NCBI GenBank assembly: GCA_903927725.1
Contig: CAIYOC010000061.1
Span: 1-39,791 of the forward strand
Length of the DNA stretch: 39,791 nucleotides
Source: an uncultured bacterium
Lineage (GTDB): Bacteria; Planctomycetota; Phycisphaerae; Phycisphaerales; SM1A02
Reading direction: 5' to 3'
Part shown: one piece after another, positions 1 to 8,076 of the stretch
How positions within the stretch are numbered: position 1 is the stretch's first letter
Layout of the letters: each line of letters starts with the position of its first letter
Program-made: the position numbers and the translations under genes
The notes under the pieces: generated by a model
Databases searched by the model: none
The model's input: the letters and a program-made list of their open reading frames with translations, nothing else
What the model was told of the DNA's origin: nothing

Positions 1-2
1 CG

Positions 3-488
3 AAGGCATCGCATGCGATGACCTGGACGACCACCGGCGTGACCGGACCGCTCCCGCAGTGGGTTGTGGTAGCGACCGATCGCGCCGATGCACCGCTCGT
101 GGCGCTGCGCATCCGCCATGACTCGACCGGAACCCTGTTTGACAAGGATGCTCGCGAGGCGCGCCAGTGGTTCTTCGCGGATCCGCTGGTCGTGGCGGGG
201 CGCATGGAACGGGGGGCCAAGCAGCAACTCGAACTCGATCTTGAGAGCACGAACCCGGCTGCGCGCCGCATCCCGGTGCGGGAAGGCTGGAATGCCGTGA
301 CCGGTGCGACGTGCGCGACGGGTGGGTTCGCCTGCACCCTCGCCGAGTCCAAGCTCGATGGGGACTTCGTCCGCGTGAAGATCGACTTCACGGTCGACAA
401 GGCACCGTCGGGGCTCTCCGTCGTGCCGGTGACGATCACCACAGCGACTGGTTCTGGCGTGATCCCCGTGGCGGTGCTCGTTCCGTGA
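3..488 (+). CDS. C-terminal part of a hypothetical protein, truncated at the window edge
   Basis: Frame is open from base 3 to the TGA at 486-488; stop overlaps the next gene's GTG (GTGA). No recognised domain. Confidence 0.55.
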   Translation, partial: KASHAMTWTTTGVTGPLPQWVVVATDRADAPLVALRIRHDSTGTLFDKDAREARQWFFADPLVVAGRMERGAKQQLELDLESTNPAARRIPVREGWNAVTGATCATGGFACTLAESKLDGDFVRVKIDFTVDKAPSGLSVVPVTITTATGSGVIPVAVLVP

Positions 489-1372
489 GCGTCGTCCGCG
501 TCGATGCGCGCGATGCCGCAGCGGTCACCGAGGTGCTGCTGGCCGCCGCCGAAAGCATGCGCACGGCCGAGGGCCGGCGCGGTGCCACGCAGTGGATCCC
601 CTCGCGTGGCACGCTGCTGGCGACCGGTGACCTGCACGACAACCTCATGCACCTGCAGGCAGTCCTTCAGCTGGCGTGCCTCGACGCTTCACCTGACCAT
701 CACGTCATCCTGCACGAACTGATCCATGGTGAGTCGCTCACCGGCGGCATGGACACGAGCTACCGCATGCTCGTGCGCGTGGCTGAGCTCGTACTGGCCT
801 ATCCGACGCAGGTGCACCCGCTCCTGGCCAACCACGAGCTCGCGCAGGCGTGCAAGCTGCGGATCTCCAAGGGCGCGGGCGAGCAGGTGCAGCTCTTCCT
901 CGATGGTCTCGACTGGGTGTTCGGCGACGAGGCGCAGCAGGTCGGTGATGCGATCGATCGATTCATCCTGGCCATGCCGTTGGCGGTCCGTTCGGCGAGC
1001 GGGCTGTTCTGTGCCCACAGCACGCCGGCTCCCTTCGAGGTCGAGTCGGCCGATGTCGGTGCACTCGATCGCGAGCTCGATCCAGCCCGTTACGCCGATC
1101 ACGAAGGGATCGCCTGGCAGTTCACCTGGGGTCGCGGGCAGACACCCGAGAGTTCGCGTCGCGTGGCGGAGCGGATCGGTGCGCGCCTGATGGTCTGCGG
1201 GCATGCGTACGTCGAGCAGGGGGCCGAGGCCGTCTCGCCGGAACTGCTGCTCCTCAACAGCGATCACGCGCGTGGCGTCGCGGTCGAGATCCCGCTCGAA
1301 GGTCCCTTGCCTTCGGCGACCGAGCTCGCCCGCGAGGCGGTCTTCCTTGCCACGGTTGGTTTCGAAGGATGA
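485..1372 (+). CDS. Divergent calcineurin-like metallophosphoesterase
   Basis: Motifs TGDLHDN, LANHELA, CAHS and VCGHAY; GTG start at 485 is in frame with the 311..1372 ORF and overlaps the upstream stop. Confidence 0.75.
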   Translation: MSVVRVDARDAAAVTEVLLAAAESMRTAEGRRGATQWIPSRGTLLATGDLHDNLMHLQAVLQLACLDASPDHHVILHELIHGESLTGGMDTSYRMLVRVAELVLAYPTQVHPLLANHELAQACKLRISKGAGEQVQLFLDGLDWVFGDEAQQVGDAIDRFILAMPLAVRSASGLFCAHSTPAPFEVESADVGALDRELDPARYADHEGIAWQFTWGRGQTPESSRRVAERIGARLMVCGHAYVEQGAEAVSPELLLLNSDHARGVAVEIPLEGPLPSATELAREAVFLATVGFEG

Positions 1373-2061
1373 CGGCAGGACTGGCCATCACCGGTTCGCA
1401 GCGATCCGTCGGCGTGGCGGCGTGGCGTGAGGGCGCCGCCGTGATCGCCAGCGACCATGTTGAGCCGTCACGCGAGCGGGACTGGCTCTGGCCATCGATC
1501 GACGAAGCCTGCCGAGGTGCGGGCGTCGCCCCGCTCGAGCTGACCTGGGTTGCCGTCGACATCGGCCCCGGCGGATTCAGCGGTCTGCGCACCACGATCG
1601 CCGCTGCGCAGTCGATCGCCACCGTGCATGGGCTGCCATGCATCGCGGTGCCGTCGGCACTCGTGGCTGTGTGCTCGACCTTGCCCGCCGCTGCATCGGG
1701 AGTTCCTGGGTCGGCTCACGCCGTGCTCGCCGTGAAAGGCACCACGGCATGGATCGCCACGCTCGCGCACGACGATCGCGGTTGGTCCCAGCGCGCGGCG
1801 TCGGTGATCGAGTGGGGGAGCTGGGTACCGCAACCGGGTTCGACGGTTCTTGCCGACGCACACTGCCCGTTGGCGCTCCGGCAGGCGTGCGATGCACATG
1901 GGGCGGCCGTCGTCGAGCCGATGTGGTCGGGCGCAGGGGTGATGATGGCCGCGAGGCGGCTGTGGGAGGAGGGGCATCGCGTGCCTCCAGCGGGACTCAG
2001 CCCTGAGTACGCGCGCGAGCCCGAGGCCGTGACTCTCTGGCGGCAGCGCCACGGCGGATAA
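1369..2061 (+). CDS. tsaB: tRNA threonylcarbamoyladenosine biosynthesis protein TsaB
   Basis: VAVDIGPGGFSGLRTTIAAAQSIA and LPCIAVPSAL are characteristic of TsaB; ATGA overlap with the upstream gene. Confidence 0.88.
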   Translation: MTAGLAITGSQRSVGVAAWREGAAVIASDHVEPSRERDWLWPSIDEACRGAGVAPLELTWVAVDIGPGGFSGLRTTIAAAQSIATVHGLPCIAVPSALVAVCSTLPAAASGVPGSAHAVLAVKGTTAWIATLAHDDRGWSQRAASVIEWGSWVPQPGSTVLADAHCPLALRQACDAHGAAVVEPMWSGAGVMMAARRLWEEGHRVPPAGLSPEYAREPEAVTLWRQRHGG

Positions 2062-2141
2062 CGGCACTGGACTCGCGTCATTTCCGCGATTGCGCTTCAC
2101 CCATCCCCGAGGGTGGCCGATGCATCGCCCGAGGACATCCC

Positions 2142-3242
2142 ATGACCACCCGCGAACCTGCTGCGTCCATCACCACCGATGCCATCAAGCGATTCGGCAC
2201 TGCACGGATCGTGCTGTGCGGCTCGCGAGCCGAGGCCTGGACGCCAGTGGTGCGCGGTGCTGGTGGGTGGAAGACGCACATCGTGCCGGCCACGGCCGTG
2301 CGCGAGGCGCTCGCGCTGCTGCGCGAGGCGCCGTTCGATCTCGTCGTGCTCGATCTTGACGGCGTGCGTGCCGCACGGGCGCGGCTCTTGCACACCATCC
2401 GTTCCCTGGCGCCGCACGTCGGCATCGTGTGCATTGCGCGAACGGCCGACCGTGACCTGCTGCTTGCGGCCCTGCGCGAAGGCGTGGTCGATGTGCTCAG
2501 CGGCGCCGAGAACGAGGCCGAGTTCCGCGCGCGCATCGCGCTTGGGCTCGAGCAGGGCGTTGCACGCCGATTGCGCGAGCGTCGACTCAACGTGCTCGAG
2601 ACCGCGTGCCGCCGGCTCAGCCGCGAACGCGAGACGCTCAATCGACAGCTCGGTGGCGTGGTCAGCGACCTGGCCCAGGCGCAGGAGCGCACCGAGGAGC
2701 GCGTGGCCCTGGCTTCGGCCGCAGCGGAACTGCGGGCGATCCTCACGCTCGAGAGCGATGTCGATGCCATGCTCAAGCTGGCCGCACAGGCCTTCGTCCT
2801 GCGCATGGGCGCCGCGAACTGCGCGGTCTTCGTCGAACGCGGCGAGGGTCGTTACGACCTCTGCGGCTACCTGCGTGACGATGTCTCCCGCTCGGCCATG
2901 TCAGGCATGCTGGACACGATGGCCGAAGAGTGGTGCGCCTCGCTCGCCATGCACGGCGCACCGCTGATCTTCGATGGCTCCACGCCACCTCCCGAGACCT
3001 TCCGCCGGCTCCAAGGGCTGCTTCCCGGCCGCGCGGTGTGCACCGTGGCGTGCCGTGAGGGCGTCACGCGTCCGGCAGTCCTCGTGCTCTTCCGTGATGC
3101 CGATCGCCCCTTCGCGCCGGAGCTCGCGCCGCTCGCTGATGCGCTCGGCGAATCCGTGGCGAGCAGCCTGACACGGATCAAGCGGATCCAGTCCCGCGCG
3201 AAGGATGGCCAGAAGGGCCAGGACCACGGCAAGGCCGCCTGA
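2142..3242 (+). CDS. Receiver-like domain plus coiled coil plus GAF-like domain protein
   Basis: FDLVVLDLDG receiver-like segment, central Glu/Arg-rich coiled coil, C-terminal GAF-like region (AELRAILTLESDVDAMLKLAAQAFVLRMGAANCAVFV). Confidence 0.65.
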   Translation: MTTREPAASITTDAIKRFGTARIVLCGSRAEAWTPVVRGAGGWKTHIVPATAVREALALLREAPFDLVVLDLDGVRAARARLLHTIRSLAPHVGIVCIARTADRDLLLAALREGVVDVLSGAENEAEFRARIALGLEQGVARRLRERRLNVLETACRRLSRERETLNRQLGGVVSDLAQAQERTEERVALASAAAELRAILTLESDVDAMLKLAAQAFVLRMGAANCAVFVERGEGRYDLCGYLRDDVSRSAMSGMLDTMAEEWCASLAMHGAPLIFDGSTPPPETFRRLQGLLPGRAVCTVACREGVTRPAVLVLFRDADRPFAPELAPLADALGESVASSLTRIKRIQSRAKDGQKGQDHGKAA

Positions 3243-3247
3243 GCACG

Positions 3248-3919
3248 TCAGGTCGTGCGGTCGGGCTCGAGCCGGGCCAGGATGGTGACGCCACCGGTGA
3301 CCCGGTCGCCCACCTTGACCCGGACGTCCACGGCTTCGGGTCGAGGCAGGATGAGTTCGGTCGTCGAGCCAAACTTGATCAGCCCGAAGCGTTCAGCGCG
3401 GTCGAGCTGGTCGCCTGTCGCCACGGCGCAGACGATGTGGCGGGCGATCGCACCGGAGACCTGGCGGATGCCGATCGGATCGCCGCCTTCGGTTCGCATG
3501 CGGACGGTGTTGCTCTCGTTCACGCGCGCGCTCTCTTCGGTGCGCGCATCGAGGTACTTGCCCGGGCGATGCTCGATGGCCTCGACGGTTCCCGCGCAGG
3601 GCGCGCGGTTGATGTGCACATCGAGCACGCTGAGGAAGATGCGAACGACCGTGGCGGGTCCACCGATCGCATCGTGCCAGGGCACCGTGAAGACGGCGCT
3701 GACCTTGCCATCGGCCGGGCTGACCATGTCGGCGGGGTCGCTGCTTGCCGGGCGACGGCCAAGCGGGTCGCGGAAGAACGCCACGACGCCCAGCCAGAGC
3801 ACGCCCACCACGGCGTAGAGCGCGGGCGGCAAGGACCACACGAACACGCCAATGCACAGGAGCGCCGCCACGGCCGTGGCAATGCCCCACTCGCGCAGGC
3901 CATACCTGCTCAGCAGCAT
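3248..3919 (-). CDS. psd: Phosphatidylserine decarboxylase
   Basis: VSPADGKVSAVF, FLSVLDVHINRAPCAGTV, NESN and FGSTTELILP (GST self-cleavage site); N-terminal TM segments. Start set at MLLSRYG to avoid overlap with the upstream gene. Confidence 0.9.
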   Translation of the reverse strand: MLLSRYGLREWGIATAVAALLCIGVFVWSLPPALYAVVGVLWLGVVAFFRDPLGRRPASSDPADMVSPADGKVSAVFTVPWHDAIGGPATVVRIFLSVLDVHINRAPCAGTVEAIEHRPGKYLDARTEESARVNESNTVRMRTEGGDPIGIRQVSGAIARHIVCAVATGDQLDRAERFGLIKFGSTTELILPRPEAVDVRVKVGDRVTGGVTILARLEPDRTT

Positions 3920-3926
3920 CGATCGA

Positions 3927-5090
3927 TCACTCGGTCGCCTTGCCGATGAAGAATCCGGCAACGCCGAACACGACGACGGCGCCGGCGAGACCGCCGACCC
4001 ACATCATCATGTCGCCCTTGATCATGCCGGTGAGCGTGGGCGTGCCGCCGAGCGACGTGCCGATCGCGATCACGAGGCAGATGGCCAGGCACGCTGCTGC
4101 GCCGAGCATGAGCCCGACGCTTGCGCCGCTCCAGGCACCGCTGACTTCCTCCGGCACCACGGCGGCACCGACGCCGAACGCGCCGATGGCTGCGGCGGGG
4201 GCATCGGCTTCGCCCTCTGCGCCCGCACCGACATCGGCGAAGAGGCCGCTGGCCGCGTTCGGGGCAGATTCATCAGCCGACACTTCCTCGAAGAGCTGGA
4301 GGCCCGCGGAACTTTCGTCGGCGGCATCGCGCGTCATGTCGAGCAAGCCGCTGCCCGAACCGACGGTCTCGAGGTTCAGGCCGCTGTCGCTCAGGCCACC
4401 ATCGGCAGCGATGCCGGGGCTCGGCGCTGCACCGCTGTCGGCCATGCCCATGCTGGGCGATGCGCCGCTGTCAGCGAGGCCGACGCTCGGTCGTGCGCCA
4501 CTGGCAGCACGGCCGGGGTTGCTGTCGGCAAGACCCATGCTGGGTGCAGGAGCGGAGCCGCTGTCGGCCAGTCCCAGGCCACCGAGCAGATCGTCGTCAT
4601 CGTTGGACATCGCCGCCGGTGCGCTGCGGCCCGCGCCGCTGTCAGCGAGTCCGAGCGAGGGCGCGCGAGCGCCACTGTCGGCGAGGCCCATCGTGGGAGC
4701 GCTCATGCCCGCGCCGCTGTCAGCGAGGCCAAGCCCGCCGAGCAGATCGTCATCGGCAGGGGCTGCCGCGCGCGAGGGTGCTGCCGACGGCGCACCGAGA
4801 TCGAGGTCGAGATCGAGTCCATCGCCAGCAAGCGCGGGGCCGCCGGCGCCGCTGCCGCTGAGGGGGAGGTCGAAGCCACCACTGCTGCCGCCGCCGAGGT
4901 CGCCGAGTTCCAGGTCGAGACCGTCATCGTCGGTCTGCGCGAGCTGGTCGATGTCTGCAGCCTTGAACTTGATCTGGTCCTTGTCGCGGAACTCCTGGAG
5001 CTGACCCGCCTGGGCCATCTGGAGGAGTTCGGCGGGCGACTTCTTGAGCTTCGCGGCGGCCTCTTCGAGCGAGTAGAACAGGCGTGACAT
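3927..5090 (-). CDS. MerR/excisionase-like HTH protein with LADSG-repeat low-complexity region and two C-terminal TM segments
   Basis: MSRLFYSLEEAAAKLKKSPAELLQMAQAGQLQEFRDKDQIKFKAADID HTH-like N-terminus; AAGGAAGG Shine-Dalgarno before ATG at 5090; hydrophobic segments at the C-terminus. Confidence 0.75.
   Translation of the reverse strand: MSRLFYSLEEAAAKLKKSPAELLQMAQAGQLQEFRDKDQIKFKAADIDQLAQTDDDGLDLELGDLGGGSSGGFDLPLSGSGAGGPALAGDGLDLDLDLGAPSAAPSRAAAPADDDLLGGLGLADSGAGMSAPTMGLADSGARAPSLGLADSGAGRSAPAAMSNDDDDLLGGLGLADSGSAPAPSMGLADSNPGRAASGARPSVGLADSGASPSMGMADSGAAPSPGIAADGGLSDSGLNLETVGSGSGLLDMTRDAADESSAGLQLFEEVSADESAPNAASGLFADVGAGAEGEADAPAAAIGAFGVGAAVVPEEVSGAWSGASVGLMLGAAACLAICLVIAIGTSLGGTPTLTGMIKGDMMMWVGGLAGAVVVFGVAGFFIGKATE
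4381..4760 (-). repeat. Degenerate tandem repeat encoding GLADSG-type units
   Basis: About nine LADSG/LSDSG copies, plus two copies of DDDLLGGLGLADSG; on DNA a recurring gccgctgtcrgcgag. Confidence 0.85.
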
Positions 5091-6375
5091 GGACCTTCCT
5101 TCAGTCAGCGGGCGAGCCACGGGGCGGTGCAGCGGCACCGAACGGGGACACGCCGGGCGTGGGAAGCGCCAAGGTAGCGCAAAGGCCGGGTCGGCGCGAG
5201 GTTCACCCTCGGCAAAGTGGCTCGCTGCGACGATCGAACGATGGTTCGCCGAGCACGCGCGAGACCTCCCGTGGCGGCGCGAGCGGAGCGGTTATCGCGC
5301 CCTCGTCAGCGAGTGCATGCTGCAGCAGACGCAGGTCAGCCGGGTGATCGAACGGTTCGAGGCCTTCGTGGCCCGATGGCCCAGCGCCCTGGCACTGGCT
5401 GGCGCCACCGAGGGCGAGGTGCTCTCGATGTGGCAGGGGCTTGGCTACTACCGGCGCGCGCGCCGGTTGCACGAGGCGGCCAAGGACTGCGTGGCGCGGT
5501 TCGGCGGCGAGGTCCCCGTGCGTGCGGCCGAGCTCGTCACCTTGCCGGGGGTCGGTCGGTACACCGCGGGGGCGGTCGCGAGCATCGTGCATGGTGAACG
5601 TGCAGCCATCGTCGATGGCAACGTGGCGCGCGTGCTGCTTCGCGTGCACGGTCGCGCCCTGGACCCAGCCGAGCGCTCCACGCAGGAGTGGCTCTGGTCG
5701 ACGGCTCAGGGGCTCGTCGAGCGGGCGTCGTCGGCGGCGACCCTGAACGAGGGGCTGATGGAGCTCGGTGCGCTCACGTGCACGCCGCGGGCGCCCCATT
5801 GCGAGTCGTGCCCTTGGCGATCGCGATGCGTCGCCCGGCGTGATGCCGCGGTCGATCGCATTCCAGCCGTCGCTGCGAAGGCCGCGCGGCCGACCGTGCA
5901 TTGGGAGACCTTGGTCATGCGGGATGCGCGCGGGCTCGTGCTCGAGCGACGCGGTGATCGAGGCCTGTGGGCGGGGCTCTGGCAAACGCCGACGATCGAG
6001 CACGGCTCGGCGGGTGCGGCCAGCGTGTTCGACCCATCCGCCGCGTGGCGCGGGGTGCGGGGGATCGTTGCGGCAGGGGCCTTCACCGTGGTGACGTCGC
6101 CTCGCAAGGTCGCGTTCAGGGTCTGGGTCGCGCCGCCATCGGCGCGCCTCCGTGCCGGATGGGTCCGCGTGCCGGACGATGCGCTGGCCACGCACGCCAT
6201 GTCCAACGCGATGCGCCGCGTGCTCGAGACCGCGTCGATGCTCACGCCGACAGCAGGCTCTCGAGCAACTCGCTCGCGCGCAGCAAGCGGCTCTCGGCGA
6301 ACGCCGGCGCCTGCAGCTGCAGCCCGATCGGCAGGGCGTGGCCGCTCGAGCGGTCTGTCCCGCCGGGAAGGCTGA
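5089..6375 (+). CDS. mutY: A/G-specific adenine glycosylase MutY
   Basis: SECMLQQTQV, LPGVGRYTAGA, IVDGNVARVL, Fe-S motif C-x6-C-x2-C-x5-C (CTPRAPHCESCPWRSRC) and NUDIX-like C-terminus. Start and end are both atypical (see findings). Confidence 0.88.
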   Translation: MDLPSVSGRATGRCSGTERGHAGRGKRQGSAKAGSARGSPSAKWLAATIERWFAEHARDLPWRRERSGYRALVSECMLQQTQVSRVIERFEAFVARWPSALALAGATEGEVLSMWQGLGYYRRARRLHEAAKDCVARFGGEVPVRAAELVTLPGVGRYTAGAVASIVHGERAAIVDGNVARVLLRVHGRALDPAERSTQEWLWSTAQGLVERASSAATLNEGLMELGALTCTPRAPHCESCPWRSRCVARRDAAVDRIPAVAAKAARPTVHWETLVMRDARGLVLERRGDRGLWAGLWQTPTIEHGSAGAASVFDPSAAWRGVRGIVAAGAFTVVTSPRKVAFRVWVAPPSARLRAGWVRVPDDALATHAMSNAMRRVLETASMLTPTAGSRATRSRAASGSRRTPAPAAAARSAGRGRSSGLSRREG

Positions 6376-7684
6376 TGCCCGCGATGCCCGCGATGTTGGT
6401 GTTCACCGTGTACACGTCGTTCATGTACATCTGCAGCGGGTCGGTCACGCCGCCGATCGTGAACGCCGCGGTGGGCGCCGTGGGCCCGAGGATCACGTCG
6501 CACCGTGCGAAGGCCGTGTCGAACTCCTGCTTGATCAGTCGGCGGATCCGGAGCGCGCGGTCGTAGTAGGCGTCGTAGTAGCCGCTCGACAGCACGTACG
6601 TGCCGAGCATGATGCGACGCTGCACCTCCGCGCCGAACCCCTCGCTGCGGCTGCGCGCGTAGAGCTCCTCCAGGCCCTCCCCGGCGCGTTGCGCCGCGCG
6701 GTGCCCGTAGCGGATGCCGTCGAAGCGCGCGAGGTTGCTGCTCGCTTCGGCGGGCGCGATCACGTAGTAGGTGCTGATGCCGTGGTCGGTCATCGGCAGG
6801 TCGATGTCCACGATGGTTGCGCCGGCCGCGCGCAGCAGGGCAAGAGCGCGATCGAGCGCCTCGGTGACCGCCGGGTCGTTGTTGCGCAGGTACTGCGATG
6901 GCACGCCCACGCGCAGCGTGCGCGGATCGGTCGCCGGCGTGGCCTGCCAGTCATCGACCGCAACGGCTGCACTCGTCGAGTCGTGCTCATCGATGCCGGC
7001 CATGACGCCATAGGCCAGCGCGGCATCGCGCACCGTGGACGTGAACGGCCCGATCTGGTCGAGACTGCTGCCGAAGGCCACCAGCCCCCATCGGCTGATG
7101 CGGCCGTAGGTCGGCTTCAGGCCGACGATGCCGCAGAAGGCCGCCGGCTGCCGGATGCTGCCGCCCGTGTCCGAGCCCAGCGACAGATCGCAGAGCCCCG
7201 CGGCCATCGCGGCCGCCGAGCCACCGCTTGAGCCGCCCGGCGTGCGCGTGGGATCGTGCGGGTTGCGGACCACGCCCCAGGCGCAGGTCTCGCTGCTCGA
7301 ACCCATCGCGAACTCGTCCATGTTGGTCTTGCCGACGATCACGGCACCGGCGCCAACGAGCCGCGTGACGACCGTGGCATCGAACGGCGATCGGTAGCCC
7401 TCGAGCATCCGGCTCGAGCAGGTGGTCTGACCAAGCGTCGTGGCGATGTTGTCCTTCACGGCCACGCACACGCCGGCGAGGGGGCCTGGGTCACGACCCG
7501 CGGCGATCAAGGCATCCACGGCCGCGGCACGTTCGAGTGCGGCCTCGTGGAAGACCTCGTGGTAGGCGTTGAGGCCAGGGTTCGCGGTGTCGATCGCATC
7601 GAGCGTGGCTCGGGCATGATCGACCGCGCGGAGCGCGCCGGAGCGGATGGCCGAAGCGACGGCGGTTGCGTCGGGACGGATCAT
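6242..7684 (-). CDS. gatA: Asp-tRNA(Asn)/Glu-tRNA(Gln) amidotransferase subunit A
   Basis: Amidase signature: VAVKDNI, GKTNMDEFAMGSSSE, TPGGSSGGSAAAMAAG, SLGSDTGGSIRQPAAFCGIVGLKPTYGR. Confidence 0.95.
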   Translation of the reverse strand: MIRPDATAVASAIRSGALRAVDHARATLDAIDTANPGLNAYHEVFHEAALERAAAVDALIAAGRDPGPLAGVCVAVKDNIATTLGQTTCSSRMLEGYRSPFDATVVTRLVGAGAVIVGKTNMDEFAMGSSSETCAWGVVRNPHDPTRTPGGSSGGSAAAMAAGLCDLSLGSDTGGSIRQPAAFCGIVGLKPTYGRISRWGLVAFGSSLDQIGPFTSTVRDAALAYGVMAGIDEHDSTSAAVAVDDWQATPATDPRTLRVGVPSQYLRNNDPAVTEALDRALALLRAAGATIVDIDLPMTDHGISTYYVIAPAEASSNLARFDGIRYGHRAAQRAGEGLEELYARSRSEGFGAEVQRRIMLGTYVLSSGYYDAYYDRALRIRRLIKQEFDTAFARCDVILGPTAPTAAFTIGGVTDPLQMYMNDVYTVNTNIAGIAGISLPGGTDRSSGHALPIGLQLQAPAFAESRLLRASELLESLLSA

Positions 7685-7995
7685 GCGCTCTCGCCTCCGA
7701 GCACCTTGGGTACGGCGATGAAATCGCCCTCACGCGCCGGTGCGTTCATGAGGACCTGCTCCACCGTGAGCACCGGGCCGGGTTCGTCGGCGTCGAGGCG
7801 GTTCACCGAATCGAGGGGATGCGCCATCGGCTCGACGCCCGAGGTGTCGACCTGGCCGAGCCGGGCGATGTGCGAGAGCACCGACGCGAGCTGCGTCCGA
7901 TACGAATCGATGGTGGCCTCATCGAGGTGCAGTCGCGCCAGGCGCGCCACATGCGCCACGTCCTTCGAACTCAGGCTTGTCGGTGATTCAGCCAT
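7681..7995 (-). CDS. gatC: Asp-tRNA(Asn)/Glu-tRNA(Gln) amidotransferase subunit C
   Basis: 104 aa MAESPTSLSSKDVAHVARLARLHLDEATIDSYRTQLASVLSHIARLGQVDTSGVEPMAHPLDSVNRLDADEP; 4-bp overlap with the gatA start. Confidence 0.92.
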   Translation of the reverse strand: MAESPTSLSSKDVAHVARLARLHLDEATIDSYRTQLASVLSHIARLGQVDTSGVEPMAHPLDSVNRLDADEPGPVLTVEQVLMNAPAREGDFIAVPKVLGGESA

Positions 7996-8076
7996 GGGAG
8001 CGCGGAGTCTAGTGGCGGCGTGCAACCGCACGCCCGCTTCACGCGAAGCGGCATGGACTACGATCCTCCCTTCACC

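Noticed and set aside
2100-2117. CCATCC-CCGA-GGGTGG stem before the receiver/GAF gene
   Set aside because: Short stem with one G-T pair; too weak to call a regulatory element or RNA.
3244-3259. GCACG-TCAGGT-CGTGC hairpin at a convergent junction
   Set aside because: Only a 5-bp stem and no T-tract; expected by chance in high-GC DNA.
3745-5087. Two plus-strand ORFs (419 and 411 aa) with repetitive sequence
   Set aside because: The repeats are the reverse complement of the LADSG repeat in the HTH gene, which has a real domain and Shine-Dalgarno.
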